This document shows, piece by piece, positions 62,866-64,000 of a DNA stretch of 64,000 nt. The stretch lies in the NCBI RefSeq assembly GCF_958298935.1, contig NC_084944.1, positions 18,941,679 through 19,005,678 on the forward strand, written 5' to 3'. The stretch comes from Phragmites australis (lineage: Eukaryota; Streptophyta; Magnoliopsida; Poales; Poaceae). The notes under the pieces are model-generated. The model saw only the letters and a list, made by a program, of their open reading frames with translations, ran no database searches and was not told where the DNA came from. Every line of letters begins with the position of its first letter. Position 1 is the first letter of the stretch. The position numbers and the translations under genes are program-made.

Positions 62866-64000
62866 TAGATAAAGAAATTAATTCTAGGCGTTTGCATCCT
62901 CCGATGCATAAAACCTCTTGTTCATAATTACGTAGTCTCATCCTAGAATATTGAAAGGATTGGAAGGTAAGGAAAAACATGAAAGGTGGATATAAGGATT
63001 ATTCACATATTCTATTAAGCCGTCACCAATTTTTGATGAATATTTCCATAGCCACCACCTACAAAGCTTAGCATGCTTTAAAAAAATCTTCCCTTTGATC
63101 CTCCCTCGGTAGTAACCTTTAGAACCGCTACCAGTAGGTCTCCTGAAAATTACCTACAATAATAATATATTAGAAGTATGATTGAATACAATATCAATTC
63201 AACATAGCCATATTAACCAAAAGATGATAGCTATCCCCACTAACCTCTTATTCTTAGTTCTCGCTCTCTTTTCTCTTAGCCAACTATCCATAATGTGACA
63301 TGTACTGCTAGGCTTTTTAATACCTAAGGCATTAGAGATAATTTGGCAACATATTCTAGCAAAGTAGTATTGAAAGAAATTATGATTAATGATTTCATTC
63401 TAGTTGCAAAAACATAATTTTTGGTTTTCATTCCAGTTTCTTTTAATCAGATTATCCTTAATCAAAAGAATACCTCTACCTAAGTATCATAAGAAAGTCT
63501 TAATCTTAAATAGAATCTTGAGTTTTCATAGACATTTGGCGATGATAATGGTAGATCTTGATACCATTTGCTTGTACATAGATTGAATTGAGAATAGTCC
63601 ATATGCATGCAAATCCCACCTAAATATGTCTTGTTCATTCATTACATAATTGAACAGAAACTATTTATGACACCATATGCTGCTAATCAATTAATTTATC
63701 TCCTACAATTGGTCTGCGAAAAGAGAGATTTAGCGGTAAAGATCGCATAACATCCGCCACTGTGACTTATTTCCTTCTAACACATTATACAATATCGAAT
63801 ATTACATACTAAGAGGAGTATTAACTAACCATCTATCATTCTAGAATCTAATCTAGCAGTCACTGTGAACTTTGAAGGAACCTCATTTCGGAAAGTCATT
63901 TTTAACTTTTATAAACTCTAACAAAAATAAGAATCATCTGGTTTCCTTCTACCTAGGTGAACGTTTTACCTTATGTTAATTTGTGTGGTGAATGATTTCT
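62866..64000 (-). mobile_element. LINE fragment, antisense in the NPF-like intron
   Basis: Read leftward, a zf-RVT-like region (about 63,500-63,300: Phe-Tyr-Leu..., then NLIKRNWNENQKLCF(C)N, then a SWLRE end near 63,260) passes to a 3' end GGTTTTATGCATCGGAGGATG...TTTATCTAAAAAA at about 62,866. This resembles the LINE that ends at 9,008. It is heavily decayed and runs off the window to the right. Confidence 0.6.

Overview
This is a stretch of plant nuclear DNA, almost certainly from a grass (Poaceae). It is built almost entirely of nested, decayed transposable elements with two small pieces of host-type gene. The grass assignment rests on the element types: two CACTA elements with grass-type subterminal repeats, a TTF-zinc-finger hAT, L1-type LINEs, copia and RIRE3/Tat-type gypsy elements, and GRF-zinc-finger genes. 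It also rests on the two recognisable plant gene fragments, FCA-like and NRT1/PTR (NPF)-like. There is no sign of prokaryotic or organellar content and no intact long reading frame. The species cannot be named from the sequence. Layout, left: 0-4 kb holds decayed DNA-transposon debris (a repeated 0.2 kb block about 2 kb apart, a CACTA-like end, a MITE). 3.95-6.93 kb is the 5' part of a hAT element whose transposase gene is full of stops. 6.94-9.01 kb is a 5'-truncated LINE. 9.61-19.75 kb is a roughly 10 kb CACTA element whose two genes (a TNPD-type transposase, and a second gene with a Ulp1-like tail) read leftward; its right terminus is missing. 19.75 kb starts a second CACTA head that carries a triplicated exon resembling the FCA flowering-time gene. 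Layout, middle: 21.6-23.76 kb is a RIRE3-like gypsy LTR, and 23.77-26.6 kb is a gypsy gag region plus LTR, both on the minus strand. 26.7-29.4 kb is poorly recognisable. 29.42-32.27 kb is a broken copia element on the plus strand. 32.27-33.5 kb is a pol-less copia remnant on the minus strand, followed by a hAT-type MITE at 33.84-34.81 kb. Layout, right: 37,267-61,035 is the most interesting unit, one large element bounded by 75 bp inverted repeats and a perfect 10 bp target duplication (CTCGAATTAA), which points to the Mutator-like (MULE) class. It carries an unrecognised gene and at least two decayed GRF-type zinc-finger genes. It is split by a complete 16.9 kb Tat-lineage Ty3/gypsy retrotransposon (41,387-58,255; LTRs of about 2.98 kb; target duplication GTCTA). 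That retrotransposon landed beside the TATA box of one element gene, in what was a divergent promoter of about 0.6 kb. The MULE itself sits about 430 bp upstream of the start codon of an NPF-like transporter gene (exons at 61,468 and 62,743). That gene's second intron contains an antisense LINE running off the window. How it works together: the window records successive insertions rather than a working operon or pathway. Order inferred from nesting: NPF-like gene region, then MULE upstream, then gypsy in the MULE; and CACTA 1 followed or truncated by CACTA 2. Most element genes are broken by nonsense changes to TAG or TGA with few frameshifts, a pattern expected from methylated-cytosine decay.
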